A stretch of DNA of 37,481 nucleotides from NCBI GenBank assembly GCA_900696515.1, contig CAADGK010000135.1, positions 1 through 37,481 on the forward strand, read 5' to 3'. The stretch comes from an uncultured Nitrosospira sp. GTDB lineage: Bacteria; Nitrospirota; Nitrospiria; Nitrospirales; Nitrospiraceae. This document shows, piece by piece, positions 16,782 to 23,889 of the stretch. The notes under the pieces are model-generated. The model was not told the DNA's origin. It did no database searches and saw only the letters and a program-made list of their open reading frames with translations. A program made the position numbers and the translations under genes. The stretch's first letter is position 1. Each line of letters opens with the position of its first letter.

Positions 16782-17975
16782 ATGGACAACAGAACATTGA
16801 CTCTACCTGGTATCCTCCTGACGCTCTTCGGTCTTCTTCTCTCGGGATGCCTCTCTCCTATTACCCTGACTCGAGCCGTCATCGCCTACGACGACGCCAT
16901 CACCGAATCACAATCCAAGCAACTGCTTGTGAATATAGCCAGAGCACAGCACCATCAACCGATTCACTTCACCGGCGTCTCCAACGTGGCGGCGACGTTC
17001 GATTTTCGATTGACCGCCGGTGCCACGCCGGCTTTGACCGGTGATGCAAGCCGAACGATCTTGCCCGTCATCGGAGGAAGCGTCGCAGAGAACCCAACCA
17101 TCAGTATTGCGCCGATCGAAGGCGAGGAATTCACCCAACGCCTCCTCACGCCGTTCCAGGAATCCAAACTGACCTTACTTCTTCGGCAAGGGATCGATAT
17201 CGATCTCCTCCTTCGGTTAATGGCGAAGGAAGTCCGAATGAGCCACGGCGACGGAGCAGTCGCCTATCGGAACAACCCATCGGATAAGGCCGGCTATGAG
17301 ACGTTCAGACGAGTGGTGCTTCATCTCTCAGCGATTCAAGACCACAATAGCCTCTATGTCGAACCTATCAACGTCGAACGAAGCTGGACGATTCCTGCGG
17401 AATCGGTCACCGCGGAAGGTTTTAAAGCGCTCGAACAGGAATACCACGTGTCCTATCACGCCAAGGACAAAACGTTCACGTTGCGCAAACAAGTCGAAGG
17501 CGGGACGCTCATTACGAATTACGATCCGAATCTCCTCTCTCGAGAGGAACGGGCCCGGTTGCAACACGAGAACGAGCAAGGGCTCCCACACGATGTGACG
17601 TTTGATATTCGCCCTGGGCATTACGGCGGAGACTGGCCCCTGAAAGGAGACTTTCGGTTGCGTAGTTTCAACGCGATACTGAATTTTCTTGGGCTGTCCA
17701 TCGCGGAAGAGCCGGAATACCCTGTCGAGAAGGACAATCGCACGCCGGAGGTCGCTGAAAATCCCGTGAACACGATGGACCTGATTGTGTCATCGTCAGC
17801 TCCGTCCGAACTCGACCTCGTGATGAAATCGCATGGAAGCTACTATGCGGTGAATACAATCGGTCCACAGGCGCGCTGGAACCGCGAAGCCTTCAAGCTC
17901 TTGTCACAGCTCTTTCAGATGACCGTTACAGAGGTCCCGCGAGCCGGCGTGCCGAGCATCACCATCGCGAAATAG
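16782..17975 (+). CDS. Putative lipoprotein, function unknown
   Basis: 397 aa beginning MDNRTLTLPGILLTLFGLLLSGC, a lipoprotein signal with lipobox LLSGC near residue 23. The mature protein has a short Leu/Ala-rich helix (YDDAITESQSKQLLVNIARA) followed by a beta-rich middle and an acidic C-terminus. I have no named family for it. Similar proteins start with the same helix, which in them sits just after the lipid anchor. The ATG at 16782 is chosen over 16728 because the signal peptide then begins correctly. The gene follows the P450 by 92 bases on the same strand and is followed by a strong terminator. Confidence 0.78.
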   Translation: MDNRTLTLPGILLTLFGLLLSGCLSPITLTRAVIAYDDAITESQSKQLLVNIARAQHHQPIHFTGVSNVAATFDFRLTAGATPALTGDASRTILPVIGGSVAENPTISIAPIEGEEFTQRLLTPFQESKLTLLLRQGIDIDLLLRLMAKEVRMSHGDGAVAYRNNPSDKAGYETFRRVVLHLSAIQDHNSLYVEPINVERSWTIPAESVTAEGFKALEQEYHVSYHAKDKTFTLRKQVEGGTLITNYDPNLLSREERARLQHENEQGLPHDVTFDIRPGHYGGDWPLKGDFRLRSFNAILNFLGLSIAEEPEYPVEKDNRTPEVAENPVNTMDLIVSSSAPSELDLVMKSHGSYYAVNTIGPQARWNREAFKLLSQLFQMTVTEVPRAGVPSITIAK

Positions 17976-18027
17976 CGACGTCACAAAGAGTGAGCGGTGA
18001 ACCCGCAGTGAACGGTCGCAAAGATAG

Positions 18028-18076
18028 GCAAAAAGACCGCCCAGCAAAGCGAGAACCGCGCCGGAGGTCTTTTTGC
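18028..18076. terminator. Strong, probably bidirectional, hairpin terminator
   Basis: GCAAAAAGACC (18028-18038) and GGTCTTTTTGC (18066-18076) form an 11-bp perfect stem around a 27-nt loop, with A and T runs inside the stem so that either strand ends in U's. It closes the plus-strand lipoprotein transcript and may also shield the minus-strand gene on the right. Confidence 0.75.
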
Positions 18077-18084
18077 GAATCCTG

Positions 18085-18280
18085 CTAGCCCACATTATTC
18101 ATGACGGTACGTCGAGAAATCACGGAGCCGCGTCGCGAGAGCGGCGCGCGGAGCCTGGAGGACCTGAGGCGTACTTATGCAGTACGTCGAAGGCCCGAGG
18201 GGCGAGCCCGCCGACCGAAGGCGTATCGCAGCAGCGGATCGGCGATTGCAGCAGAAGCGCTCATGAATAATGCGGGCTAG
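18085..18280. mobile_element. Short element with 20-bp terminal inverted repeats (MITE-like), copy 1
   Basis: Ends CTAGCCCACATTATTCATGA (18085-18104) and TCATGAATAATGCGGGCTAG (18261-18280) are inverted repeats with one mismatch. No transposase is inside. The right ~52 bases (CAGCAGCGGATCGGCGATTG onward) match copy 3 at 32694-32911, while the middle holds a palindrome (GAGGCGTACttatgcaGTACGTC) related to the repeats at 4027 and 36427. It looks like a nonautonomous mobile element or a chimera of two repeat families. Confidence 0.7.
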
Positions 18281-18597
18281 GCGTCGACTCGATCCAGATT
18301 GGGCTTCGGCGGACGTCGACCGATCAGATAGATAATGCCTGGGAAAAGCATGGTCGTGCCTGGGAAAATAATCCGATTTCCCCACCAAGGTAGTTCCCAT
18401 CCGGGAAACTTCATCCTCAGAAGTCCCAACGCATAGGTGAGCGCTACCGATGCCAGGATCCCATAGACATAGGCAGGCACCAGCGTCGTGGACTGATCTT
18501 CGCTTCGCTGTCGTAACGCGGCAGTCACACCCTTGAAAAGAAGATACATGGAAAGGATGAGACAGGCGGAACCATAATACACTGCATATTCTTGCAT
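18277..18597 (-). CDS. Small inner-membrane protein, function unknown
   Basis: 106 aa with about three hydrophobic helices: YYGSACLILSMYLLFKGVTAAL, AYVYGILASVALTYALGLL and FPGTTMLFPGIIYLIG, joined by short polar loops. No known family is recognised. The stop codon TAG (18277-18279) lies in the outermost bases of the neighbouring inverted-repeat element, so the C-terminus (NLDRVDA) may have been set by that insertion. The gene is divergent from the PII-like gene; the start codons are about 220 bases apart. No clear ribosome-binding site is seen upstream of the ATG beyond a weak GAGG. Confidence 0.65.
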   Translation of the reverse strand: MQEYAVYYGSACLILSMYLLFKGVTAALRQRSEDQSTTLVPAYVYGILASVALTYALGLLRMKFPGWELPWWGNRIIFPGTTMLFPGIIYLIGRRPPKPNLDRVDA

Positions 18598-18820
18598 AAC
18601 ACCGACCTCGTTAATGCCGTTGCCCAGCAGTCTGCTGCTCGTTTATAGCGTATTACCTCCAAACTTGTCGAGCCGTGCACATACATCGCAACCAACGGGC
18701 GGTCACTTGTGCATGTCCCTTTCTCATCTTGTATTTTCCGACCACTGTCACCACAATGGCGACTCAACGCCGGAGGCGGTCTCGGTCCCGACTCCTCGCC
18801 CATGCTCAGGAGTGACTCCT

Positions 18821-19126
18821 ATGAAAATGTTGGTCATCGTGTTCCGGGAATCACTCGTGGAACAGATACATGCGTTACTCAGTGACTACGACGTCGCCGC
18901 CTACAGCGAGCTGCACAATGTCACCGGGAAAGGCGCGACGGGTTTAACCAGCCAATTCTTTCTCGCGCCGGCCACCAACCGCATGATCCTGACGGCCGTC
19001 TCCGACCAGTCGGCGTACAGGCTCATCGACGCGTTTGCGCGTTTCCGATTGGAACAAGAAGCAGCACAAGGGGACACCATCGTCCCGCTTCATGTGTTCG
19101 TGTTACCGTGCGAACAAGTTGTATGA
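18821..19126 (+). CDS. PII-like/ferredoxin-fold small signalling protein
   Basis: 101 aa in the PII (GlnB-like) ferredoxin fold, by pattern. It opens MKMLVIVFRESLVEQIHALL (strand then helix), has a loop AYSELHNVTGKGATG that in relatives is the flexible T-loop region, then a strand NRMILTAVSDQSAYRLIDAF and a C-terminal strand LHVFVLPCEQV. Homologues are single-gene PII-like proteins found beside transporters. The residues needed to call uridylylation or 2-oxoglutarate binding are not evident. The ATG at 18821 has GGAG eight bases upstream. An upstream in-frame start at 18614 lacks such a site and adds an unconvincing N-terminus. Confidence 0.6.
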   Translation: MKMLVIVFRESLVEQIHALLSDYDVAAYSELHNVTGKGATGLTSQFFLAPATNRMILTAVSDQSAYRLIDAFARFRLEQEAAQGDTIVPLHVFVLPCEQVV

Positions 19127-19130
19127 CGTC

Positions 19131-19345
19131 ATCCGGTCGACATGATCCGCGAACGCGTCTACTGCAACCACCGACACGCCACTGCGACAGGCTTGAACTC
19201 TGAAAGTTGTGAATGTTGAATGCTCCCCTCGCAAAGACGGAGAAGCGGGGCGAGTGATCCGGATCAGCTGATAGCCCCGTACCGGACAAACCAGATAGAC
19301 ATGACAGACCAACTTCGCTGTAAACCGTCATCACACTGAGGACCA
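19131..19345 (-). mobile_element. Degenerate copy 2 of the inverted-repeat element (reverse orientation)
   Basis: On the minus strand the run GGTCTGTCATGTCTATCTGG, then CTGATCCGGATCACTCGCCC, then TTTGCGAGGGGAGCATTC matches copy 3 at 32694-32911 step by step, at roughly 75 per cent by eye. The terminal repeats are largely worn away. It fills the 353-base gap between two genes, in which I see no coding potential. Confidence 0.65.
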
Positions 19346-19405
19346 ATGCCGTCCGTGTCACCATGGAACAGCCGATCCGGGATCCTCGGCCACAGGAAAT
19401 ACGAC

Positions 19406-19434
19406 GGCCTCCAGGAGCTGTCCTCCCGGAGGCC
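19406..19434. repeat. Hairpin with a conserved loop, copy 1
   Basis: GGCCTCC (19406-19412) pairs with GGAGGCC (19428-19434), and the loop AGGAGCTGTCCTCCC is similar to that of the hairpin at 20016-20050. It lies just downstream of the minus-strand gene 19480-19848. Confidence 0.6.
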
Positions 19435-19479
19435 ATGAGAGAGCCTTTCGTTCAACACCATCGCACCGAAACCGTTCGG

Positions 19480-19848
19480 TTAATAAGAGCTTGGTTCCAA
19501 TGATTCGGCGGCTTCCTCCGCCTGCTTCTTGGCTTTGGATTTCTTCGCCTTCGCCGCCTTCTTCATCTCCTTGTGCTCGGCCTTCAGCGCATCTCGTTTG
19601 CCCTTCATCTCTGATCGCATCTGCTCCCGTTTGGCCTTCATGTCAGCCTTCATCTGGTCTCTTTTCGACTTGAGACTCTCCTTCATCTGTTCCTGCCCAG
19701 TATTCATCTCACTCTTGGCTTCGCCGGCCATGGAACCCACTTCGCCCTTCAACTCAGAGCCAAGATTTGTCAGCTCATCGGCCATCGCCGGAAAACCAGA
19801 CCCAACGATCATTGCCGACAGAACTGCGGAAATCATGATGATGCGCAT
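19480..19848 (-). CDS. Secreted, lysine/glutamate-rich helical protein
   Basis: 122 aa. The N-terminus IIMISAVLSAMIVGSGFPAMADE is a Sec signal peptide cleaved near AMA-DE. The rest is almost entirely charged helix with repeated KxxMKxxMKxKRxQMRSEM units and a KKAAKAKKSKAKK tail, a probable long coiled coil. A strong GAGGAGG sits nine bases upstream of the ATG. No family could be named; similar proteins occur as abundant periplasmic spacers or metal/stress-related proteins in other bacteria, but nothing here decides between these. A hairpin (19406-19434) follows downstream. Confidence 0.75.
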   Translation of the reverse strand: MRIIMISAVLSAMIVGSGFPAMADELTNLGSELKGEVGSMAGEAKSEMNTGQEQMKESLKSKRDQMKADMKAKREQMRSEMKGKRDALKAEHKEMKKAAKAKKSKAKKQAEEAAESLEPSSY

Positions 19849-20015
19849 GAATAGCCTCCTCTAATCTATGGTTATTCCAACAGGACCGGAGCCAGAAGCC
19901 GGTGCCCAGTCTAGGGCTATCGTGAGACGAGATTTCTGGCAACTGATTTTGTAGTTTCGGACGTGTTCGTACTGCCTGAGAGATGGAGGAACGAAGAGGA
20001 GAGGACCAGAATTAC

Positions 20016-20050
20016 CACGGCCTCCAGCAGGTTCTCCCCCGGAGGCCGTG
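20016..20050. repeat. Perfect hairpin with a conserved loop, copy 2
   Basis: CACGGCCTCC (20016-20025) and GGAGGCCGTG (20041-20050) form a perfect 10-bp stem with a 15-nt loop AGCAGGTTCTCCCCC. It resembles the hairpin at 19406-19434, including the loop, and lies downstream of the 22-aa gene. No U-run follows on either strand. Confidence 0.65.
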
Positions 20051-20075
20051 CAAGAACATGCCGTGGACCAAGCTC

Positions 20076-20099
20076 GCGCCGCTTCACATGAAGCGGCGC
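20076..20099. terminator. Perfect 10-bp hairpin just after the 22-aa gene
   Basis: GCGCCGCTTC and GAAGCGGCGC flank a 4-nt loop, one base downstream of the stop codon of the microprotein on the minus strand. A U-run is lacking, so it may protect the mRNA 3' end and need not terminate. Confidence 0.5.
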
Positions 20100-20100
20100 A

Positions 20101-20169
20101 CTACGCCCTGACCTGCCACAGCAAATACACCAACCCGACCACCAATGCCGACACCACGACGAGATGCAT
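20101..20169 (-). CDS. 22-aa single-pass membrane microprotein
   Basis: ATG at 20169, translation MHLVVVSALVVGLVYLLWQV followed by RA and a TAG stop. Nearly the whole peptide is one hydrophobic helix with a basic last-but-one residue, the shape of known bacterial membrane microproteins (for example KdpF- or CydX-like subunits, to which I see no specific sequence match). GGGAGGG lies seven bases upstream, a stronger ribosome-binding site than most genes in the window have. A perfect hairpin follows immediately. It stands in an otherwise empty 545-base gap. No partner gene is adjacent. Confidence 0.55.
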   Translation of the reverse strand: MHLVVVSALVVGLVYLLWQVRA

Positions 20170-20394
20170 GAACACCCTCCCTCACTGAATAGTTGTGTAT
20201 AGGTCCGACGCTGGAAATCAGCGCCTGATCTACGGGTATCGCGAGATTGGTTTTCAGGCAATGTATTTCAAGATTTTGGACAGGAGCTACTCCGAACTGT
20301 GACCTACGGTAGGATGACGACGCTGATCTTCGGAGGTCATGCAGACCTGGAAATTTTGGCCGCGCATAGAAGGAGATGCATCAGGGAGTTGCCA

Positions 20395-21222
20395 CTACCA
20401 GTTCTGAGCCCAAATCGGCGCCGGCGTAGGATTCGGTTCAAGACGTGAAAGATCTGCTTCGAAGAGAATCTCGGGGCTCTCGCCTCTCAACTTTCGCATC
20501 TGCAATTGACCAGATCGCGTGGCCACGAGTAGATGTCCCTCTCGACTCCAATCAGCCCATTGAAGATCATCCAAGAGATCGAGATCGCCGTTGGATTCCA
20601 ACGAGTAGCGGACATTCAGACCATCGACAGCCTGGTCGACACCGGACTCTCCACCTGCCCACCCCACACTTTCCACACAAAGTACTCGTGTGCCACAGGG
20701 CTGAGGCTTTCGCATACGCGCGTTACGATGTTGATCCCAAGCATCCCTATAATCACGAGCCGGTGAGTCCTCCGCTTCGATCCACCCTCGTTGCCGTTCG
20801 TTGGCGAATTGCACTACCGGGATCGATCGTAGCCTGTAGGGAATCGGGAGCGTCTCCATCGGCACATTGTCACTTCTGTCCTCCTCGGTGAAATAATAGC
20901 CGCGTGTCCATGTCCCACAGGTACCGAAGGCATGCAGCGCCGTCAGCCACGGCAATTTTGAAATGGCAACGTACGCCTCACCATGTTCCCATGTCGCACT
21001 CGGTTTATGGGCGAAGTAACAGAGGTACTGTCCATCGGGAGACAGATCCGCCCGCCGGGGAAAGATCCGACCACCAAGCCAGGCACCCGGTTCGTATCGT
21101 TGACCAGCCAGATCCCACCGTCCGAGATGCGTCCAGTTACTCGGCCCTCGACGAAACACGGCCACCACCGGTGCCTGCGTTGCGGGAATGCAATAGATCC
21201 GAGGAGCGGCTTGCTGCATCAT
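20395..21222 (-). CDS. Hypothetical protein with beta-propeller-like segments
   Basis: 275 aa, no signal peptide, unassigned. Segments such as RRADLSPDGQYLCYFAHKP and LQWADWSREGHLLVATRSGQL resemble blades of TolB/WD40-type propellers (a D-S-P-D-G-x-Y-L pattern, then W-S-x-x-G-x-L-x-V-A). Aromatic residues are abundant (WTHLGRWDL, TWTRGYYF). It could be a cytoplasmic binding or scaffold protein. The first two codons are both ATG (21220-21222). The start of the gene lies 16 bases from the end of 21238-21606 on the same strand, so the two are probably cotranscribed. Confidence 0.7.
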   Translation of the reverse strand: MMQQAAPRIYCIPATQAPVVAVFRRGPSNWTHLGRWDLAGQRYEPGAWLGGRIFPRRADLSPDGQYLCYFAHKPSATWEHGEAYVAISKLPWLTALHAFGTCGTWTRGYYFTEEDRSDNVPMETLPIPYRLRSIPVVQFANERQRGWIEAEDSPARDYRDAWDQHRNARMRKPQPCGTRVLCVESVGWAGGESGVDQAVDGLNVRYSLESNGDLDLLDDLQWADWSREGHLLVATRSGQLQMRKLRGESPEILFEADLSRLEPNPTPAPIWAQNW

Positions 21223-21237
21223 GAGCGATCAATTCCC

Positions 21238-21606
21238 TTAGAATAACTCAGTCAGTAATAGTGGCGTCAGCGGAGGACTCCCTCCATAGGTGCAATCACC
21301 CGTCGTGGGAGAAGTAAACCAGGCCCGGACGTGATACATCTCCCCCTCAACGTAGATCTTACAATTCGTCGACTGCCGACCGGTTCGAATCTCCAGTGAA
21401 TCATCGCCGCACTTGGGTAAGAACCGAAAATGCGAGGCGCCCGGCAACAAACGTCCCAGGCTCACCGGTTGCTCACAGACAAAGAGGACGGCTTCCTCAA
21501 CCGGTTGCGGACCGCGATTCTCAATACGCAGGGTCGACCAATTCAGCCAGAGGAGATTCGGCGCCAGGAGAAGCACAAATGATCCAAAGACGACCGCACG
21601 CTTCAT
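21238..21606 (-). CDS. Small exported protein, function unknown
   Basis: 122 aa. One N-terminal hydrophobic stretch (AVVFGSFVLLLAPNLLWLNW) serves as signal or anchor. Four cysteines follow (FVCEQP, PKCGDD, TNCKIY, GDCTYG), consistent with two disulfides in the periplasm. The pattern STLRIENRGPQPVEEAVLFVC suggests an immunoglobulin-like beta sandwich. No family name can be given. It sits immediately upstream of 20395-21222 on the same strand (16-base gap) and overlaps a possible small upstream ORF by four bases. Confidence 0.65.
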   Translation of the reverse strand: MKRAVVFGSFVLLLAPNLLWLNWSTLRIENRGPQPVEEAVLFVCEQPVSLGRLLPGASHFRFLPKCGDDSLEIRTGRQSTNCKIYVEGEMYHVRAWFTSPTTGDCTYGGSPPLTPLLLTELF

Positions 21607-21788
21607 CTCTCATTCCTTGTCCCACGAGGCCCAGGCGTGAGAACAACTCTCATGCCGCCGTGGAACGACCAGGCATCGGGAGATGCCACGACAACTGATG
21701 CAAAGAATAGACAAAGTGTGACTCGTGAATACCGGATCGGCAAGCAAGTTGCCAAAATGTGTACGAGCACCCGGATGGAGAAGATCAT
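21603..21788 (-). CDS. Possible 61-aa exported peptide, uncertain
   Basis: The frame reads MIFSIRVLVHILATCLPIRY, later LCLFFASVVVASPDAWS, a plausible signal sequence, then a 20-residue basic tail ending RGTRNER. Its stop overlaps the next gene's ATG (ATGA at 21603-21606), a coupling pattern seen elsewhere in this window. Against it, no good ribosome-binding site is placed before the ATG and no homologue is recognised. The rest of 21789-21902 contains nothing I can support. Confidence 0.3.
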   Translation of the reverse strand: MIFSIRVLVHILATCLPIRYSRVTLCLFFASVVVASPDAWSFHGGMRVVLTPGPRGTRNER

Positions 21789-21902
21789 CCTTGGAAATAG
21801 TTCGCTGCGGCAGGCACCTGTGAGAGCTTCGCGTGAGAGTCACTACCCATTTTCAACAAGGCCGGTTCCGTCACGAGCGGCCATCGTGCGGGGTGAGGGC
21901 CA

Positions 21903-21930
21903 TTGATCTGCAATGGATCAGTTGTATAAT
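21903..21930 (+). promoter_or_regulatory. Promoter placing the transcript start on the GTG of the next gene
   Basis: TTGATC (21903-21908), a 16-nt spacer and perfect TATAAT (21925-21930). The predicted first transcribed base, seven after the -10, is about 21937, the first base of an in-frame GTG. Confidence 0.5.
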
Positions 21931-21936
21931 GTCCAC

Positions 21937-22284
21937 GTGAATCGGATCGCTTTCCATTGCATGATCCTACTTCTAACCGGCTGCGTAGGCCTATCGCTGG
22001 CAATTGGAGAGGAATCACCGCGACAGCCCAGCGCAAAAGAACGGTTACAGCAAGTACTGGACGCAGAGGGTGGCACAACCGTCCACATGGATGCCGCCGG
22101 CAATGTACACACGTCGACCACTCTCCCGAACGGCGAGCAAATCATACGGGTACAGCCGCCACAAATCCCCGGGCTCAATCTTGGTCCACCGCTGCAAATG
22201 AACAACAGGCCCCTTCAGCTTCCACCGCCCCCCTCTGGGCCCGCGCAACCGCCTCCACCAGAATACCCCCAGAGAGCACGCTAG
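21937..22284 (+). CDS. Putative lipoprotein with proline-rich tail; possibly leaderless
   Basis: 115 aa if started at GTG 21937. The N-terminus RIAFHCMILLLTGC carries a lipobox LLTGC, then a short helix (PSAKERLQQVLDAEGG), a small beta region (TTVHMDAAGNVHTSTTLPNG) and a proline-rich end (RPLQLPPPPSGPAQPPPPEY). Such tails often cross peptidoglycan or bind partners. The frame is also open from ATG 21913, but the TATAAT at 21925-21930 lies inside that extension, so the GTG is preferred. Translation would then begin at the very 5' end of the mRNA. The Sel1 gene follows 47 bases later and may be cotranscribed. Confidence 0.65.
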   Translation: MNRIAFHCMILLLTGCVGLSLAIGEESPRQPSAKERLQQVLDAEGGTTVHMDAAGNVHTSTTLPNGEQIIRVQPPQIPGLNLGPPLQMNNRPLQLPPPPSGPAQPPPPEYPQRAR

Positions 22285-22331
22285 AATTCGTCTTGACGAG
22301 CTGTTTGCGAGCACGGCATACTCGGCAGCCT

Positions 22332-22799
22332 ATGAGATCAATCACCGTCTTCATCCTTCTGGCGGCGCTTGTTTTCCCCGTTGAGTCCAGCCTTGCATTC
22401 CCGCCGGCCGGAACGAAAGACCTGTCTACACTCCAGACTCAGGCCAATCAGGGAAATGCGGAGGCGCAGAACGGTCTCGGAGAACTGTACGCCAAGGGAA
22501 AAGGCATGCCACAGGACTACACCCAAGCACGAACGTGGTATGAAAAGGCGGCGGCACAGGGACACCCGCATGCGCAAAACAATCTCGCAGAACTCTATTT
22601 CGCAGGACTTGGGGGTCCTCAAGATTATGTACGGGCCTACATGTGGGTAGATCTTGCGGCCGGACATATGAAGGGTGAGGACCACAAACAAGCGGTGGAG
22701 AATCGAGATGATGTTGCCCAGCGCATGACTCCCGCACAAATCACAGAAGCCAAGCGCCTCGCGGAACAGTGTCGGTCAAATAAGTTTAAGGGCTGCTGA
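22332..22799 (+). CDS. Secreted Sel1-repeat protein
   Basis: 155 aa with a signal peptide (RSITVFILLAALVFPVESSLAFP). Two full Sel1-like repeats follow: LQTQANQGNAEAQNGLGELYAKGKGMPQD, then ARTWYEKAAAQGHPHAQNNLAELYFAGLGG, and a third partial unit VRAYMWVDLAAGHM. Sel1 repeats form alpha solenoids that mediate protein contacts; family members regulate envelope stress or secretion in other species, but the partner here is unknown. The ATG at 22332 begins the signal peptide; the much longer frame from 21957 overlaps the lipoprotein gene in another phase and is not supported. One Cys pair (EQCRSNKFKGC) lies at the C-terminus. Confidence 0.85.
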   Translation: MRSITVFILLAALVFPVESSLAFPPAGTKDLSTLQTQANQGNAEAQNGLGELYAKGKGMPQDYTQARTWYEKAAAQGHPHAQNNLAELYFAGLGGPQDYVRAYMWVDLAAGHMKGEDHKQAVENRDDVAQRMTPAQITEAKRLAEQCRSNKFKGC

Positions 22800-22855
22800 G
22801 AGTCGCCAAACCAGCTCGATTCGATCTCTCTACTGAGCAATCAGACACACACGTT

Positions 22856-23239
22856 TCACTCTGTCCTAGGAATCATCAGTATCGCAATCCTAGACAGAGC
22901 TGCTCCAAGCAATATCGCCCCATTGCCCCACAAGCAATCGGTCAGAAAAGAATCGAAGGACGTATAAAGCGGAAGTAGCAGCCCAAAAGCGAACCCAAAT
23001 ACAGCCCCAGTTCGCGCAGCCCAAATGAGGGACTTGGCCCCACCCGCTGCTGTGAATCCAACGTGTGCACCAAACGAGCCAAACGCTATGAGGAGAAGCT
23101 CGGCAAGAACAAGCTTCCGAAAGGAATACTGGCCACGCAGATGAACGTCCCACATATTAAGAACATAGACAGCGATGACCGAATAGGGAAGCAAGGCTAG
23201 AACGGCTCCCGAACCAAATGCCTTAACAGATTCCATCAT
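22856..23239 (-). CDS. Small integral membrane protein, function unknown
   Basis: 127 aa with about four hydrophobic segments (GAVLALLPYSVIAVYVLNMW, LVLAELLLIAFGSFGAHVGF, TGAVFGFAFGLLLPLY, GNGAILLGAALSRIAILMI). Glycine spacing GFAFG and AAGGAK suggests packed helices. I do not recognise a family. Two consecutive ATG codons start the frame. It lies between the Sel1 gene (convergent) and the HepT/MntA pair. The 212-base gap at 23240-23451 shows no gene or structure I can support. Confidence 0.55.
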   Translation of the reverse strand: MMESVKAFGSGAVLALLPYSVIAVYVLNMWDVHLRGQYSFRKLVLAELLLIAFGSFGAHVGFTAAGGAKSLIWAARTGAVFGFAFGLLLPLYTSFDSFLTDCLWGNGAILLGAALSRIAILMIPRTE

Positions 23240-23451
23240 GGTTCAGCTTCAGACAGCAGCGAAGCCGAATCAGTTCCTGACCTTGCACCGGCAAGAGGAA
23301 TGCAATCGGCACCTCATCCGACTCGCCCCTTGGACGTCCGCCCACTGCAGCGAGGGAGTCGACTTTGAATCGCGTTTGCTTTCAGCCTCAGCCCCGAAGC
23401 ACCAGTCATTTTCAGCATGGTTTCGAAGCTGGGGAAATGATGCATTCAAGG

Positions 23452-23889
23452 CTATTGCAATACAGGCGGAATCTTTTCAATGAAGCGCTGAACGTGGTCC
23501 AAGTATACGGGAATCCGGCGGACTGCGACGGGCAAGGCTTCGTACACTCGCTCAGGATCGATGTCATCGTACTCGTGGACAATCCGATTGCGGAGCCCTG
23601 CCGCCATCGCCATCTCCTTGGCGAGGTCAGCTGTCATCACTCCAAGCGTGCTCAAGCGCACGAAGGATTCGTGATAGTCCTTTGGTGGGACCTGGCCCGA
23701 CTCCGTGATGAGATGAAAGTTTATGTCGATCATACGACCGATTGCTCGTTCAAGATACCGCTCGGCCAAAGCTTCGTTGATGGAATCCTCCAAGTACTGC
23801 TCGCGCGATAACTGAGACAACCGGATCATCGCAGCCACGTCCTCAAGAATGAGGCTCATTTTTCTGGTGATGAGCTGGCGGTCGATCAT
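23452..23889 (-). CDS. hepT: HepT-like toxin of a HepT/MntA toxin-antitoxin pair
   Basis: 145-aa all-helical protein of the DUF86/HEPN class. The HEPN catalytic motif Rx4HxY is visible as R100-NRIV-H105-E-Y107 (GLRNRIVHEYDD). HepT is an RNase-like toxin; in characterised systems it is neutralised when MntA adds AMP groups to the Tyr of this motif. The Tyr is present here, so regulation by modification is possible. The gene is second in a two-gene unit, its ATG overlapping the end of mntA by four bases. Length and motif order are normal. Confidence 0.88.
   Translation of the reverse strand: MIDRQLITRKMSLILEDVAAMIRLSQLSREQYLEDSINEALAERYLERAIGRMIDINFHLITESGQVPPKDYHESFVRLSTLGVMTADLAKEMAMAAGLRNRIVHEYDDIDPERVYEALPVAVRRIPVYLDHVQRFIEKIPPVLQ

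Noticed and set aside
16297-16882. Minus-strand frames opposite the P450 gene
   Set aside because: They are antisense shadows with Arg/Ser-rich composition; the P450 motifs settle the coding strand.
19917-20261. 114-aa minus-strand frame
   Set aside because: It lies across hairpins and the microprotein in another phase and is Cys/Trp/Arg-rich in a way typical of noncoding GC-rich frames.
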